29,852 nucleotides of DNA, taken from assembly GCA_018985225.1 (NCBI GenBank), contig JADGIF010000039.1, positions 1-29,852 on the forward strand, written 5' to 3'. This document shows, in pieces, positions 1 through 10,000 of this stretch; positions within the stretch are counted from its first letter, which is position 1; each line of letters opens with the position of its first letter. The notes under the pieces are model-generated. The model ran no database searches. It was not told the DNA's origin and saw only the letters and a list, made by a program, of their open reading frames with translations. The position numbers and the translations under genes were made by a program. This stretch comes from Amoeboradix gromovi (taxonomy: Eukaryota; Sanchytriomycota; Sanchytriomycetes; Sanchytriales; Sanchytriaceae).

Positions 1-2
1 AA

Positions 3-173
3 GTACGGGCGCTAGTTGTTTATAGAGGTTGCCGTAGAGTAGTGAAACAACCAATTGATCAATATGGAGCATCTGAATGTTGCCATCAGTGCAAGCTAAT
101 GATATCTATTATGAATACTATCGATCTCGACTTTCTCGTGTCTGTAGCGCGCCAAAATCTGAAAAACAACTGA
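3..173 (+). CDS. C-terminal fragment of unknown protein (5' end outside window)
   Basis: An open frame enters from the left edge and runs 56 codons to TGA at 171-173. The readable C-terminus contains YRGCRRVVKQP, then an ECCHQC cluster, then MNTIDLDFLVSVARQNL. The composition (mixed hydrophobic/charged with a tight Cys-His cluster) looks like real protein, and it stops 19 bp before the convergent stop codon of the next gene, as other gene pairs here do. I do not recognise the family; the CCxxC cluster could bind metal. No start codon is visible because the gene begins outside the window. It could also be the last exon of a gene with 20-nt introns upstream. Confidence 0.45.
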   Translation, partial: VRALVVYRGCRRVVKQPIDQYGASECCHQCKLMISIMNTIDLDFLVSVARQNLKNN

Positions 174-192
174 ATTTATTCTACTGTATCAA

Positions 193-453
193 CTACATCG
201 ATGTGAAATCGCATTTAGCTTCTTTTAAAATTTCTTTCGTTTGAATCAACCGTTGCCGGTGCTGTTGCATATCTTTTACGCTGTCTTCAAGCAACTGTAC
301 TAAAATATCGTCTTCCTGCTGCTGACCTATAGAATCTAGTTTTTGCGCAGATTGCGATAGCTTTAAAATCATCGAGTCGATTTCCTTTATCTCATTTTTT
401 ATAATGTCCTTTGGCTCTTTTTTAAAATCCTCGATGTTAAACTCAGTAGACAT
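193..453 (-). CDS. Small coiled-coil protein, 86 aa
   Basis: An 86-residue, highly polar protein with heptad-like spacing of hydrophobics (IIKNEIKEIDSMILKLSQSAQKL, then ILVQLLEDSVKDM and LIQTKEILKEA), so almost entirely helical coiled coil. It has no signal peptide or membrane segment. The ATG at 451-453 faces the CWC22 ATG across 91 bp, which suggests a shared bidirectional promoter. An AATAAA on the minus strand (TTTATT at 175-180) lies 12 nt past its stop. Size and character would suit a subunit of a small helical complex (BLOC/BORC, prefoldin-like or kinetochore type), but no diagnostic motif decides between these and no function is claimed. Confidence 0.6.
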   Translation of the reverse strand: MSTEFNIEDFKKEPKDIIKNEIKEIDSMILKLSQSAQKLDSIGQQQEDDILVQLLEDSVKDMQQHRQRLIQTKEILKEAKCDFTSM

Positions 454-544
454 GGTTTCAAATACTTATGAAGAAATATGAAATACGAAAGATTGAAATA
501 GATGATTTTTATATTTTGTTTATTTTTAATTTCACTGGGGTAAA
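454..544. promoter_or_regulatory. Divergent intergenic promoter region
   Basis: This is the 91-bp AT-rich gap between the start codons of the coiled-coil gene (-) and CWC22 (+). Both 5' regions must lie here or inside the neighbouring coding sequence. No convincing TATA or CCAAT element was seen; the T-rich stretch at 500-530 is the only compositional feature. Confidence 0.4.
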
Positions 545-2089
545 ATGTCATATCAAGCACCTAGTAGAGTGAAAATCATAGTACCCGATGATCCGTCCGA
601 TGAGTTGTATCAAAAGCACCATTGGAAAATTCTGAGAAAGTCGATTAATGGGTTAATAAACAAGTTAAACCGTAATAACATTACTGAAATTGTTCCGTTA
701 TTAATTGACCTGAATTTAGTAAGAGGATCTGGTTTACTCTGCAAAAGTTTAATGAAGTCGCAGCAGCTATCATTGCTCTTTACACCTGTATACTCTAGCT
801 GTGTTGCTATTTTGAATTCAAAGTTTCCATCTATTGGTGAGTTGCTCATCAAAAGACTGGTTATTCAGTTTAAAAAGTCATATAAAAGACAGCAAAAGCC
901 ATATTGCCTGGCAATTACTACTTTTATAGCTCACTTAACCAACCAATACGTGGTTCATGAACTAGTGATTCTACAAATTTTATTTTTATTTTTAGAGAAC
1001 CCTACCGATGATTCAATTGAGTTATCTGTTAATGTAATAAAAGAATCTGGTCAAGTTCTATCGGAAAACTCACCCAAAGCACTGATTGCTATTTTTGATC
1101 GTTTACGAGGGCTGCTGCACGATACCAAACTTCATATTCGAATTCAATACATGATCGAAGTGTTATTTCAAGTTCGGAAAGACGGATTTGTTAATTATCC
1201 ACGTGTACTCAACGAGTTAGATTTAGTAGAGGAAGAAGATCAAATCACACATAAAATCGGCTTAGATGATGAACTAGACCCTTCAGATGAACTGAATCTC
1301 TTCAAATACGACGATGAATACATTTCAAATGAGGAGCAATACAATTTGATTAAATCAGAAATCCTTGGACAAGAAACCACAGAGGAAGAGGAGTCTGATG
1401 AAGCAGAGGAACCTACTATAAATGTGATAGACAAGACTGGCAATGATTTGATCCAGTTGCGCAAGTCAGTTTATTTGACTATTAAATCATCTTTGGGTTA
1501 TGAAGAATGTACTCACAAACTATTAAAGCTTGGAGTATCTGATGAGTACAAATCTGAGTTACCTAATATGCTCATTGATTGCTGCAGTGATGAAAAAACA
1601 TTCAATACATTTTATTCTCAAATTGGGATTCGTCTTTGCATGCTGAATCCATTTTGGGGGAAATGTTTTGAATCCCACTTTGCGGTGATTTACGAAAACG
1701 TAAACGAGATGGAAACAAATCCTATAAGGAATGTAGGATCCTTTTATGCACATTTGCTTGTAAAAAAAGTGATTAGCTGGGAAATATTCAAAACTGTGTA
1801 TCTGAGCGAATCTAAGACCTCATCAAGTACGAGAATTTTAATGAAATTCCTTTTAATGGAAATGATGGGGTTGATGGGAACGAAGGAAATGAAAAACGAA
1901 TTTAATAAGGATGAAAATATAAAAAATGTCAAAGGATTATTCCCAAAAAGAAAGATAAATGACGCTAGGTTCGCTGTGAACTATTGGACATCAATCAAGA
2001 TGGGATTTATGACTGATGAACTTAGACAATGGATACGAGAGATGGAAGGTAAAGAAGAACACGGAGTAAAGAAACAAAGACTTAACTGA
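545..2089 (+). CDS. CWC22: Pre-mRNA-splicing factor CWC22
   Basis: A 514-residue spliceosome protein that, in known systems, is needed for the first catalytic step and escorts eIF4A3 to the exon-junction complex. The order of regions is typical: a MIF4G HEAT-type domain in roughly residues 25-215 (begins HHWKILRKSINGLINKLN), an acidic linker near 225-290 (TTEEEESDEAEEP), then an MA3 domain from about residue 303 (LRKSVYLTIKSSLGYEECTHKLLKL, followed by MLIDCCSDEKTFNTFYSQIGIRLC). Both are close to conserved CWC22 text. It is shorter than animal CWC22 because the RS-rich C-terminal tail is missing, as in fungi. The ATG at 545 has A at -3. AATAAA overlaps the stop codon. Its presence fits a genome that still splices, as the 20-nt introns here show. 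Confidence 0.93.
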   Translation: MSYQAPSRVKIIVPDDPSDELYQKHHWKILRKSINGLINKLNRNNITEIVPLLIDLNLVRGSGLLCKSLMKSQQLSLLFTPVYSSCVAILNSKFPSIGELLIKRLVIQFKKSYKRQQKPYCLAITTFIAHLTNQYVVHELVILQILFLFLENPTDDSIELSVNVIKESGQVLSENSPKALIAIFDRLRGLLHDTKLHIRIQYMIEVLFQVRKDGFVNYPRVLNELDLVEEEDQITHKIGLDDELDPSDELNLFKYDDEYISNEEQYNLIKSEILGQETTEEEESDEAEEPTINVIDKTGNDLIQLRKSVYLTIKSSLGYEECTHKLLKLGVSDEYKSELPNMLIDCCSDEKTFNTFYSQIGIRLCMLNPFWGKCFESHFAVIYENVNEMETNPIRNVGSFYAHLLVKKVISWEIFKTVYLSESKTSSSTRILMKFLLMEMMGLMGTKEMKNEFNKDENIKNVKGLFPKRKINDARFAVNYWTSIKMGFMTDELRQWIREMEGKEEHGVKKQRLN

Positions 2090-2094
2090 ATAAA
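2089..2094 (+). terminator. AATAAA polyadenylation hexamer overlapping the CWC22 stop
   Basis: AATAAA begins on the last base of the TGA stop (2087-2089). The signal's role is inferred from its position and from the same arrangement at several other genes in the window. Confidence 0.45.
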
Positions 2095-2170
2095 AGCATA
2101 TATACACCATACATCTAATAAATAACAATTACTTACTTAACAGTGTCTTTTAGGTAATGAGAATCGCTAC

Positions 2171-2857
2171 ATGGCTTGTTGGCTTATGGAATTTTTATGT
2201 AGCTGGAAAGATTGCGGAATAAAGAATAAAGACCAGTTAGAATTCTTACACCACGTGAAGCAGCACGGTGAGACCTCGGATGATTACAAATGCTATTGGG
2301 GTACATGTTCGACCAAGAGAGAAGGAAAAATTGGGATTATATCCCATTTGAACGTTCACGTGCCATTCGCGCTACATCAATGTAGCTACTGTTTAGATAA
2401 GTTTAAACGAGTTCATGATCTCAGAAGGCACGTTCAAGACAGATGTAGAGTGAAGAAATTATCGAAATTTGAAAAACAAGAGTTTTCACCTGCGGAATCA
2501 ACAAAATTTGAGTCTCAGAAAAATATTATTTTCACTCCTTCAACCGAATCTAACCATATGGCCAGCTCTAAAAGAAGCAACCGAAATATAAGAAGCAAAC
2601 GCATTATTCCACCTGAGCCAGTTATAGCTAGTAGACCAAAACGTAGACGAGCTGCAACAAAGACAAAAGAAGCTGCTCGTACTATTTTATCATTTGGAAA
2701 TGACAAATCTAAGGTATCACGCAGTGGCTACACAGACTCTACATTCAAGACTCTTGATTCAATTCCAAGTGGGTTGTTAACAGACCATAAGTCTTCATTG
2801 AATCTGGTAAGGAGCCTTATTGAACAGGAGGTTATGAAGCTGGAAAATAGCTTTTAG
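2171..2857 (+). CDS. PacC/Rim101-like C2H2 zinc-finger transcription factor, short form
   Basis: A 228-residue protein with three N-terminal zinc fingers in PacC/Rim101 arrangement. Finger 1 uses C10-C15-H28-H32 with the CxWxxC pattern, finger 2 C41-C46-H59-H63 (CYWGTC), and finger 3 C71-C74-H87 with Cys92 as the likely fourth ligand. The linker HLNVHVPFALHQCSYC and the following FKRVHDLRRHV match the hallmark HIRVHVPLKPHKCDFC...FKRPQDLKKHV of the family. PacC/Rim101 is the fungal ambient-pH regulator, activated by C-terminal proteolysis through the Pal/Rim (ESCRT-linked) pathway. Here the tail is short and basic (SRPKRRRAATKTK, a plausible nuclear signal), so the usual long regulatory half is absent. 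The frame is open upstream to 2141 without another ATG; M6 (2186) is an alternative start. Confidence 0.75.
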   Translation: MACWLMEFLCSWKDCGIKNKDQLEFLHHVKQHGETSDDYKCYWGTCSTKREGKIGIISHLNVHVPFALHQCSYCLDKFKRVHDLRRHVQDRCRVKKLSKFEKQEFSPAESTKFESQKNIIFTPSTESNHMASSKRSNRNIRSKRIIPPEPVIASRPKRRRAATKTKEAARTILSFGNDKSKVSRSGYTDSTFKTLDSIPSGLLTDHKSSLNLVRSLIEQEVMKLENSF

Positions 2858-2951
2858 TAAATACCTTAATAATATCTTTAATGTCTCTATTGGCACATCA
2901 CAGATAATTTCTAAGGTTTGCATACATTTTTTAAACATAGGAGTTTATATT

Positions 2952-3290
2952 ATGAGTCAGATTGGCATCCCTGTTAAATTACTTCATGAAAGCATGGGTC
3001 ATATAATAACGGTGGAACTCAGTACTGGTGAAATCTTGCGTGGAAAACTGTTCGAAGTCGAAGATAACTTTAATATTCAAATGACTGATATTACTTGCAC
3101 TTCTAGATCAAATCAAGTTACCCACATGGAACGAGTGTACATACGTGGCAGTAACGTGAAATTAGTAATTGTTCCTGATATGCTTAAAAATGCTCCAATG
3201 TTTAAAAAGCAGAAGAATCTCGGAGTTGGCAAAGGTCGAACAGCCCTGTCAAGGAAGTCAAGATACACTAGACCTCTGTATGGTACGTAG
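2952..3290 (+). CDS. SMD3: Small nuclear ribonucleoprotein Sm D3
   Basis: A 112-residue Sm-fold protein, one of the seven core subunits of the ring on U1, U2, U4 and U5 snRNAs. It begins GIPVKLLHESMGHIITVELSTGEILRGKL (Sm1 motif) and continues with EVEDNFNIQMTDI. The Sm2 motif MERVYIRGSNVKLVIVPDMLKNAPMFK is nearly diagnostic for SmD3 (IRGS...PDMLKNAPM). The tail is short and basic with scattered Arg but lacks the long RG repeat of animal SmD3. It is intronless, its stop is 20 bp from the convergent alpha-tubulin stop, and an AATAAA lies 2 bp after its own stop. Confidence 0.95.
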   Translation: MSQIGIPVKLLHESMGHIITVELSTGEILRGKLFEVEDNFNIQMTDITCTSRSNQVTHMERVYIRGSNVKLVIVPDMLKNAPMFKKQKNLGVGKGRTALSRKSRYTRPLYGT

Positions 3291-3292
3291 CT

Positions 3293-3298
3293 AATAAA
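3293..3298 (+). terminator. AATAAA hexamer after SmD3 stop
   Basis: AATAAA lies 2 bp past the TAG stop (3288-3290). Any 3' end made from it would fall inside the convergent alpha-tubulin coding region. The role is inferred. Confidence 0.45.
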
Positions 3299-3305
3299 TT
3301 AAAGA

Positions 3306-3310
3306 TTTAT

Positions 3311-3311
<1 letters not shown>
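3306..3311 (-). terminator. AATAAA hexamer overlapping alpha-tubulin stop
   Basis: TTTATT on the plus strand reads AATAAA on the minus strand, sharing one base with the TAA stop (3311-3313). It faces the SmD3 signal only 8 bp away. The role is inferred. Confidence 0.45.
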
Positions 3312-4672
<1,361 letters not shown>

Positions 4673-4727
4673 TCAATGGGGAACCTGCAAGGCAATAAAA
4701 TTGGGAGCTGCTGCTACTTAAGCAAAA

Positions 4728-4733
4728 TATATA
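4728..4733 (-). promoter_or_regulatory. TATA-like element of alpha-tubulin
   Basis: TATATA lies in an A/T run about 62-67 bp upstream of the alpha-tubulin ATG (4666). It sits between the start codon and the CCAAT inverted repeat, the order expected of a core promoter. Function is inferred from position. Confidence 0.4.
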
Positions 4734-4750
4734 AAACATGTGACAAAATT

Positions 4751-4768
4751 GACCAATAAGAATTGGTC
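4751..4768 (-). promoter_or_regulatory. CCAAT inverted repeat upstream of alpha-tubulin
   Basis: GACCAAT at 4751-4757 and ATTGGTC at 4762-4768 form a perfect 7-bp inverted repeat around AAGA, placing a CCAAT box on each strand 85-102 bp upstream of the alpha-tubulin start. CCAAT boxes bind the HAP/NF-Y complex in fungi and animals. The Met30 gene ends about 90 bp further on, so the only start codon served is that of alpha-tubulin. Confidence 0.45.
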
Positions 4769-4859
4769 TTGTGATTTATAATTCAAGAATACAAGAATAA
4801 AACTTTAATAATTTACTAAAGAATAATTAAATTACCGGCTGTGTTTGCCCTAAGAGTTT

Positions 4860-6164
4860 TTAAACTAAATCGAAGTTCCAAATAATTATGGAGCTATCTT
4901 CACTTCCGCTTATTATTTTCACCTCATCCATTTGAACAGCTTTAATATCTCCTTCGTGTAATTTTAAATTAGATTTTAGTTCCCCGTTATGATTCCATAT
5001 TTTCACAGAGCCATCAACAGTACCAGATATGATTCTCTGCTGATTCATACAGATGCTCCATATACCACTCTTATTTCCATAATAGTCAGAATGCGTGTCA
5101 TTTGAAACATCCCATAAGCTAATAAATCCCTCTAAATCACCAGAAATTATAAATTCTGGATACTTTGATATTCTATCTACAACCTTTTTATTCAGAATTA
5201 GAGGGTACTTTGGTGACCATATGCTCAAACCTTGCACTTGTGCACCGTGCTCAAATATTTTTACACACGATCTAGATTCCACATCCCATATTCTAACGGT
5301 GTTATCATCACTACAGCTAATTACCGATTTTTGCTTGTACAACAAAACCCTGTTTATCCAGTCAGTGTGGCCAGTTAGCTGCACATTCTCACCTGTTTTA
5401 AAGTTCCATATCTTAATTGAATTATCGTTGCTTCCAGTAATAACTAAAGTCTCATCAAAATCAACACAAGTTATGCCCTCATCATGGGCATTATCGAAAG
5501 ATCTTAGCAACCTTCCCTGCTTGTAGTTCCAAATCTTCCATGACTTGTCCATTGAAACACTTATCAGCTTGTCATCGTCAAACTTAAGGCCTCTAACACA
5601 ACCAGAATGAGAGGTAAGCTTGTGCAATATCTCACCTGATTTAATATCCCATACAATTATAGATTGGTCCCACCCACCGCTTATTAAGTAATTGTTGGAA
5701 AAATAGAGTGCAGTGATGCCGTCAGTGTGCCCTTTTAAAATCGAAGTCGTGTAATTACCAAGTCGCCAATTCTTTTCAACTCTCATTCTCTTTTCATAGA
5801 AGCGCTTCCAGCCGCAGAAAACATCACTATCCAGTGACGGAAGGCACCAGCCGCATTTTGTACATTCCTTATAAACGTGTTGACCACAAAGGTGTTGCCA
5901 AACTTGTTCAGAATTAGACAATTCCTTCCAATGTTTGCTGACGGCCGCAGATTTGCACAAAGATTTGGCATCTAGAAACATTAGTATTTTACAGCTGATT
6001 TCTTTCGGTAGATTTTTCAGAAAATTCACTTTTGTCAATTTAACAATATGGTTGCTAATAAAAGACTTTTGACAAGAATTCAGATGCTTATAAAGCCTAA
6101 TTAGCACAGACGTTCTCTCTTGCTCATTTAGTTCTAAAAAAAGTTCTTCGATTTTCGACTCCAT
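4860..6164 (-). CDS. F-box/WD40 protein of the Met30/SconB family (SCF substrate receptor)
   Basis: A 434-residue substrate-recognition subunit of an SCF ubiquitin ligase. An N-terminal helical dimerisation (D) domain spans about residues 5-45 (EELFLELNEQERTSVLIRLYKHLNSCQ). The F-box spans about 48-93 (LPKEISCKILMFLDAKSLCKSAAV) and would bind Skp1. A short Cys motif, CTKCGWCLP at 101-109, matches the CxxCGWGLP signature of Met30/SconB rather than beta-TrCP or Fbw7. Seven WD40 repeats start at residue 143 (LKGHTDGITALYF...GGWDQSIIVWD) and should form a propeller. In fungi Met30/SconB represses sulfur-assimilation genes by ubiquitinating the Met4/CYS3 activator. The protein is about 200 residues shorter than yeast or Aspergillus homologues, mainly at both ends. 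The substrate here is unknown. Confidence 0.85.
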   Translation of the reverse strand: MESKIEELFLELNEQERTSVLIRLYKHLNSCQKSFISNHIVKLTKVNFLKNLPKEISCKILMFLDAKSLCKSAAVSKHWKELSNSEQVWQHLCGQHVYKECTKCGWCLPSLDSDVFCGWKRFYEKRMRVEKNWRLGNYTTSILKGHTDGITALYFSNNYLISGGWDQSIIVWDIKSGEILHKLTSHSGCVRGLKFDDDKLISVSMDKSWKIWNYKQGRLLRSFDNAHDEGITCVDFDETLVITGSNDNSIKIWNFKTGENVQLTGHTDWINRVLLYKQKSVISCSDDNTVRIWDVESRSCVKIFEHGAQVQGLSIWSPKYPLILNKKVVDRISKYPEFIISGDLEGFISLWDVSNDTHSDYYGNKSGIWSICMNQQRIISGTVDGSVKIWNHNGELKSNLKLHEGDIKAVQMDEVKIISGSEDSSIIIWNFDLV

Positions 6165-6246
6165 ACTAAAATCAGAGTTTCAGAAGTATTTGGGGGTTTG
6201 CAATTAAAAAAAGGTAAATCATAGCGAATGAGTTTTGTATAATGAA

Positions 6247-6252
6247 TTTATT
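6247..6252 (-). terminator. AATAAA hexamer after TVP23 stop
   Basis: TTTATT on the plus strand reads AATAAA on the minus strand, 3 nt past the TGA stop of TVP23 (6256-6258). The role is inferred. Confidence 0.4.
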
Positions 6253-6255
6253 TAA

Positions 6256-6828
6256 TCAAAGTGCCGTAGAAGCAGAATTTTGCTGCGATGAAAACATTCC
6301 AAACATTTTAGCACCAAGTAAAGTGTTGCTGGATGGGAATATGGATGATTTTTGGTTATTGCATTTGTAGTATCCATACAAGTTCGAGCCATTTAGTAAT
6401 ACTGCTACCACACATATTACAAGCCACGGGAACTGCAAAAGATAAAGAAATCCAAACAAAATCCATAAAGCGGTAAATCCTACCATCGTGGACCAGAATA
6501 CAAAAGAATCACTGGAGTTTGGCGAGTAGTTGGGTCTACTTTCGAATACCCACTTATCCTCCATTGACCACCATCGCAAGCCAACAAGTAATCTACCGCT
6601 TACATTTTTGGTTGTCCAAAAGTCGAATGCTAGACTCAAAGTGCAAATAACAAACACTAACACGTAGGATTGTAGGCTTGATCCAAATAAGAACACTACG
6701 AACGCTATGACTTTGAACAGCAAATGAAAAATTAGCGCAATTGGATGTGAAGACCTGCTTATAACAGTTTCCGAAGGACCTTGAGGATTTCCAATTGGTA
6801 TTGACTGATGCTCCGGGATAGATGACAT
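6256..6828 (-). CDS. TVP23: Golgi membrane protein TVP23 (FAM18 family)
   Basis: A 190-residue, four-span membrane protein. The family signature is clear: SSHPIALIFHLLFKVIAFVVFLFG (span 1), then LAFDFWTTKNVSGRLLVGLRWW followed by WVFESR, which is the conserved core between spans 2 and 3. Spans 3 and 4 follow (FWSTMVGFTALWILFGFLYLL and PWLVICVVAVLLNGSNLYGYYKC), with a short polar tail. TVP23 acts in late-Golgi to vacuole/endosome traffic in yeast. The length matches the family (about 200). It is divergent to the giant gene, whose ATG is 197 bp away. Confidence 0.93.
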   Translation of the reverse strand: MSSIPEHQSIPIGNPQGPSETVISRSSHPIALIFHLLFKVIAFVVFLFGSSLQSYVLVFVICTLSLAFDFWTTKNVSGRLLVGLRWWSMEDKWVFESRPNYSPNSSDSFVFWSTMVGFTALWILFGFLYLLQFPWLVICVVAVLLNGSNLYGYYKCNNQKSSIFPSSNTLLGAKMFGMFSSQQNSASTAL

Positions 6829-7025
6829 TTCAAATATTTAGAAATATTGTTTCAAATTGTTAAATATTTTTGGATTGTTATGCGATTAGCTATTATGTTA
6901 CAAAGAATTTTTATGCCTTAATATCTGGAAAAAAAACTTCAAGCAAGCATTTAACTTTATTTTTCAATGAGTTCTCTTTTAGCACTTAAAGCGAATTACG
7001 GTTAACTAGGCAGGAAACTTTGTGG
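6829..7025. promoter_or_regulatory. Divergent intergenic region, TVP23 / giant surface gene
   Basis: A 197-bp AT-rich gap between two divergent ATGs, relatively long for this window. It contains repeated AAATATT-type words near 6835-6870 and a poly-A run near 6930. No recognisable binding site could be named. The in-frame TTG at 7020 precedes the first ATG (7026) of the giant gene and is not treated as its start. Confidence 0.4.
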
Positions 7026-10000
7026 ATGTATTCTGGATATGGCTATACCGTACTCTGGTCTATTACGAACTACAGACGTCTCATTTGTTTCGTCTCATAT
7101 ATGATTTCATATTTCATTTTAGCTCTTATTGCTCCGTTATATGCTAGTACGAGGGAAAACTGGTATGATCGCATATTTCTAGACAACTTTAATGTTGTAA
7201 TTGCTGTTCAAAGAGGTACGGATCCACAGTATAGTGAAAACCCTGCAGATCTATATGATGCGTTTCCAGAAATGGGTATGGATTCACTTATATTTAAAAG
7301 CAACGAAAGAAACGATTATATAGCCTTCAGAGCCGACGGTGAGTTGCATGCACTGGATCCTTCGATAAAACCACTGATAAGCTCTGGTGGAAATTATTTC
7401 AAAGCTTTTTACAATAGCTCGAATATAATGTTCTGTGAGTCAAACGAGGTATGCGGAGACGCTCTTTACAGCTCATATGGATATCAAGTCCAGCCAAAAA
7501 CATATGCTTATGAAATCGACAGCTGCGAGACTAAACATGTTATTAAATTAACGCCAGTCGCAAAATTGTCTGTATATTCTGAATGCTCAAATACAGGTTA
7601 TGTTGGAGAAGATGATTTTGACTTCTTTTCATACAACTCAAGAAATTATGCTATGTTTCAATTTGGTTCAACTTCTGATCAGACATTTAGCATTTTGTAC
7701 GTTATTGATGATGTAAAAATCAAAAATTCTCTAGAACTTGGCGGCGAATACATTGACTTAATGGTTAGCAATACTACTTATGGTTCTGACATGGAGTTTA
7801 AGGTAGCCTGTGGAGTGGAAAACTTTAAAATCCAGTTTTGTAAAAATAATGTTTGTTTCTACGGCTATAGTCTCTACTACTCTACAATGGGCTGCTTCTC
7901 CCATACTTATACACTGGATTTTATCTTCGACAGTGATTCTGAATTGAGATTATATGAATTGCATACAACGCCCAGTAATTGTCACCCAGACTATGTAGCT
8001 GGAAATGGAACATCTACATTCTCCAAATGTGTCAGTGGCTATAACAATACATTTAATTTTGAACAAAGCGGTGTGGTAAGTATGTACAAAACTTTGTATC
8101 ATTCAACATCTGTATTTTACAATTTGAACGCTCAAGGTAGCTCAGAGTGTGTTATGGTTACATCAAAAACCTTAGGAAACGTTCAATTTATTGACAGCAG
8201 CAACGCAATTGGATTCAAACGTACAAACGATGGTTGCGCTAATTTAACTCCTGACTTGGATCTGAAGTTTAATACTACGACACTAGTCAAAAGCTCCTCA
8301 TATGCCACAAACTATACAACTGATATATATGTATATTCCGATGATAACTGTCAAGAGTTGAGCTACATATATCGTAAGATTGTAAACAATTGCAGCAGCT
8401 CAATTAACGCAAGATGCAGCAACAAGAGAGTAGTATTTTGCCAAGCTCATTTTCCTTTTGCAGATTATAATTCCAACTCGCGGTTTAGTGCTGACATTTT
8501 CCAAATGTTTTCGGGACTCAATTATCCGGTTTTCGTTTTTTCAACATCCAACTCCACCGACTTACTAGAGTATATATATTTAAACCTAGAGAGCACAACG
8601 GATATAGCTATTGGAAACTTAATAAACCAGAACACAGCCGATATTGATTGCAATGTTCAAAAGTGCACTTACATTTCTCCTAAAGATTATTTAGATTTTG
8701 GATTGTATTATCCTGTTTTTCATAATCTGATATCTAGTAACACTAACATGAAAGTGGAATTTGCAATTGCAGCTGGCGCTTATTACTATTATGGATATTA
8801 TTACGTTTCCTATGGTGATACTCAACATTTTAATTTATGCAAGTCCGTAATTAACGGGCGAAACCGGCAAAACGGTCCATTTAATAGTTGCATATCTCCC
8901 GTAACTATATCAATTGTACCCGAGTCAGCCAAACAGATTATGTTTCCGTACTTAATAAACGGAGAATTACATGTTCAATTTATTGAGACTCCAGGAACTT
9001 CTATTAGAACCCTTGTTTATAGCATCTCCAGTTTTTCATTTAAGGAGGATTACACGCTGTCTAAGTTGCAACCTGAGATATCAGTTTTTTCAATCATGGC
9101 TTATAGTTATACATATTTTACTTATTGGACTGATACTAGCGGGTATTCACACATAAAATTAAGCACTCGCCAACTAGAATTTGAGCCGCAAAGAAGAGTT
9201 TTTATAGAGCCCAAAATGGAACATGCATATTGGTTGTGGGAAGAATCATCATTTGTTCTGTACAAGTACAACATTGATTCAGAAGAGAATGAAGTAGAAT
9301 CATTAATGTATCAATTCCAGCCGAGCGATCAGAATTATATTCGGCAACTGATTGATCAAGGCGGGGTTTATTTTGATAACTTGATATACGTTAATTATAA
9401 CAACTATTCACCAGATACTATAGTAATTCAGCTGACACCATTTCCTAGTGTTAGGATCATTGATGGCGCGAGATTTTCACTACTATCAAGTAATTTTGCT
9501 ATATTAAATAACAAGTTATACATCTGTGGTATAAGCGGAAATGAGTTATATTTATCAGAGACGGTGGCAGGTGGAAACACTAACACAATTTACCAGAAGT
9601 ATACAGGTAACACGCAGGAGCAAATTTCAATTGTCTTAAAAGCGGAGTCTAATAACTTGTATGCTCATGTATTGACAAGTGCGGGATTCAATATCTTGCA
9701 ATTAGTGAGAGAAAGTAACGCCGAAGCTATTGCTCAATTTGAAAGCAAGACTTTTAGTCCTTTAATTAATGTAAACCATGATTTGTATTACTTACAATAC
9801 AGCAGCAAAAATCTGCATCTGCTGAACTCTGAACTAACTCCTCTACATGAATTTGAGCCATTTGATGCTTTTAAAAATTTGGGATGTTTCAATTCAGACT
9901 GCTATTCACTATTGATTTACAATAACAGCAGCAAGATTGTTAGAATATCTACAGATAAAAAAGAACAGAATGTCGTTTATCATAGTGAGTATTTGTATTC

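Noticed and set aside
2836-2857. GTTATG...AATAG at the end of the PacC-like gene as a fifth 20-nt intron
   Set aside because: It is about 20 nt long and ends in TAG, but lacks A3, T13 and the pyrimidine at 16 shared by the four real introns. Removing it adds only a short tail without recognisable content.
5095-5526. Plus-strand 143-residue frame opposite the Met30/SconB gene
   Set aside because: It is antisense to WD40 repeats. The repeated coding strand leaves long open shadows; the translation has no family features.
7020-7025. TTG at 7020 as start of the giant gene
   Set aside because: An ATG follows two codons later, directly before the same signal segment. The same reasoning moves alpha-tubulin to 4666, PKA-R to 24195 and the cis-prenyltransferase to 24998.
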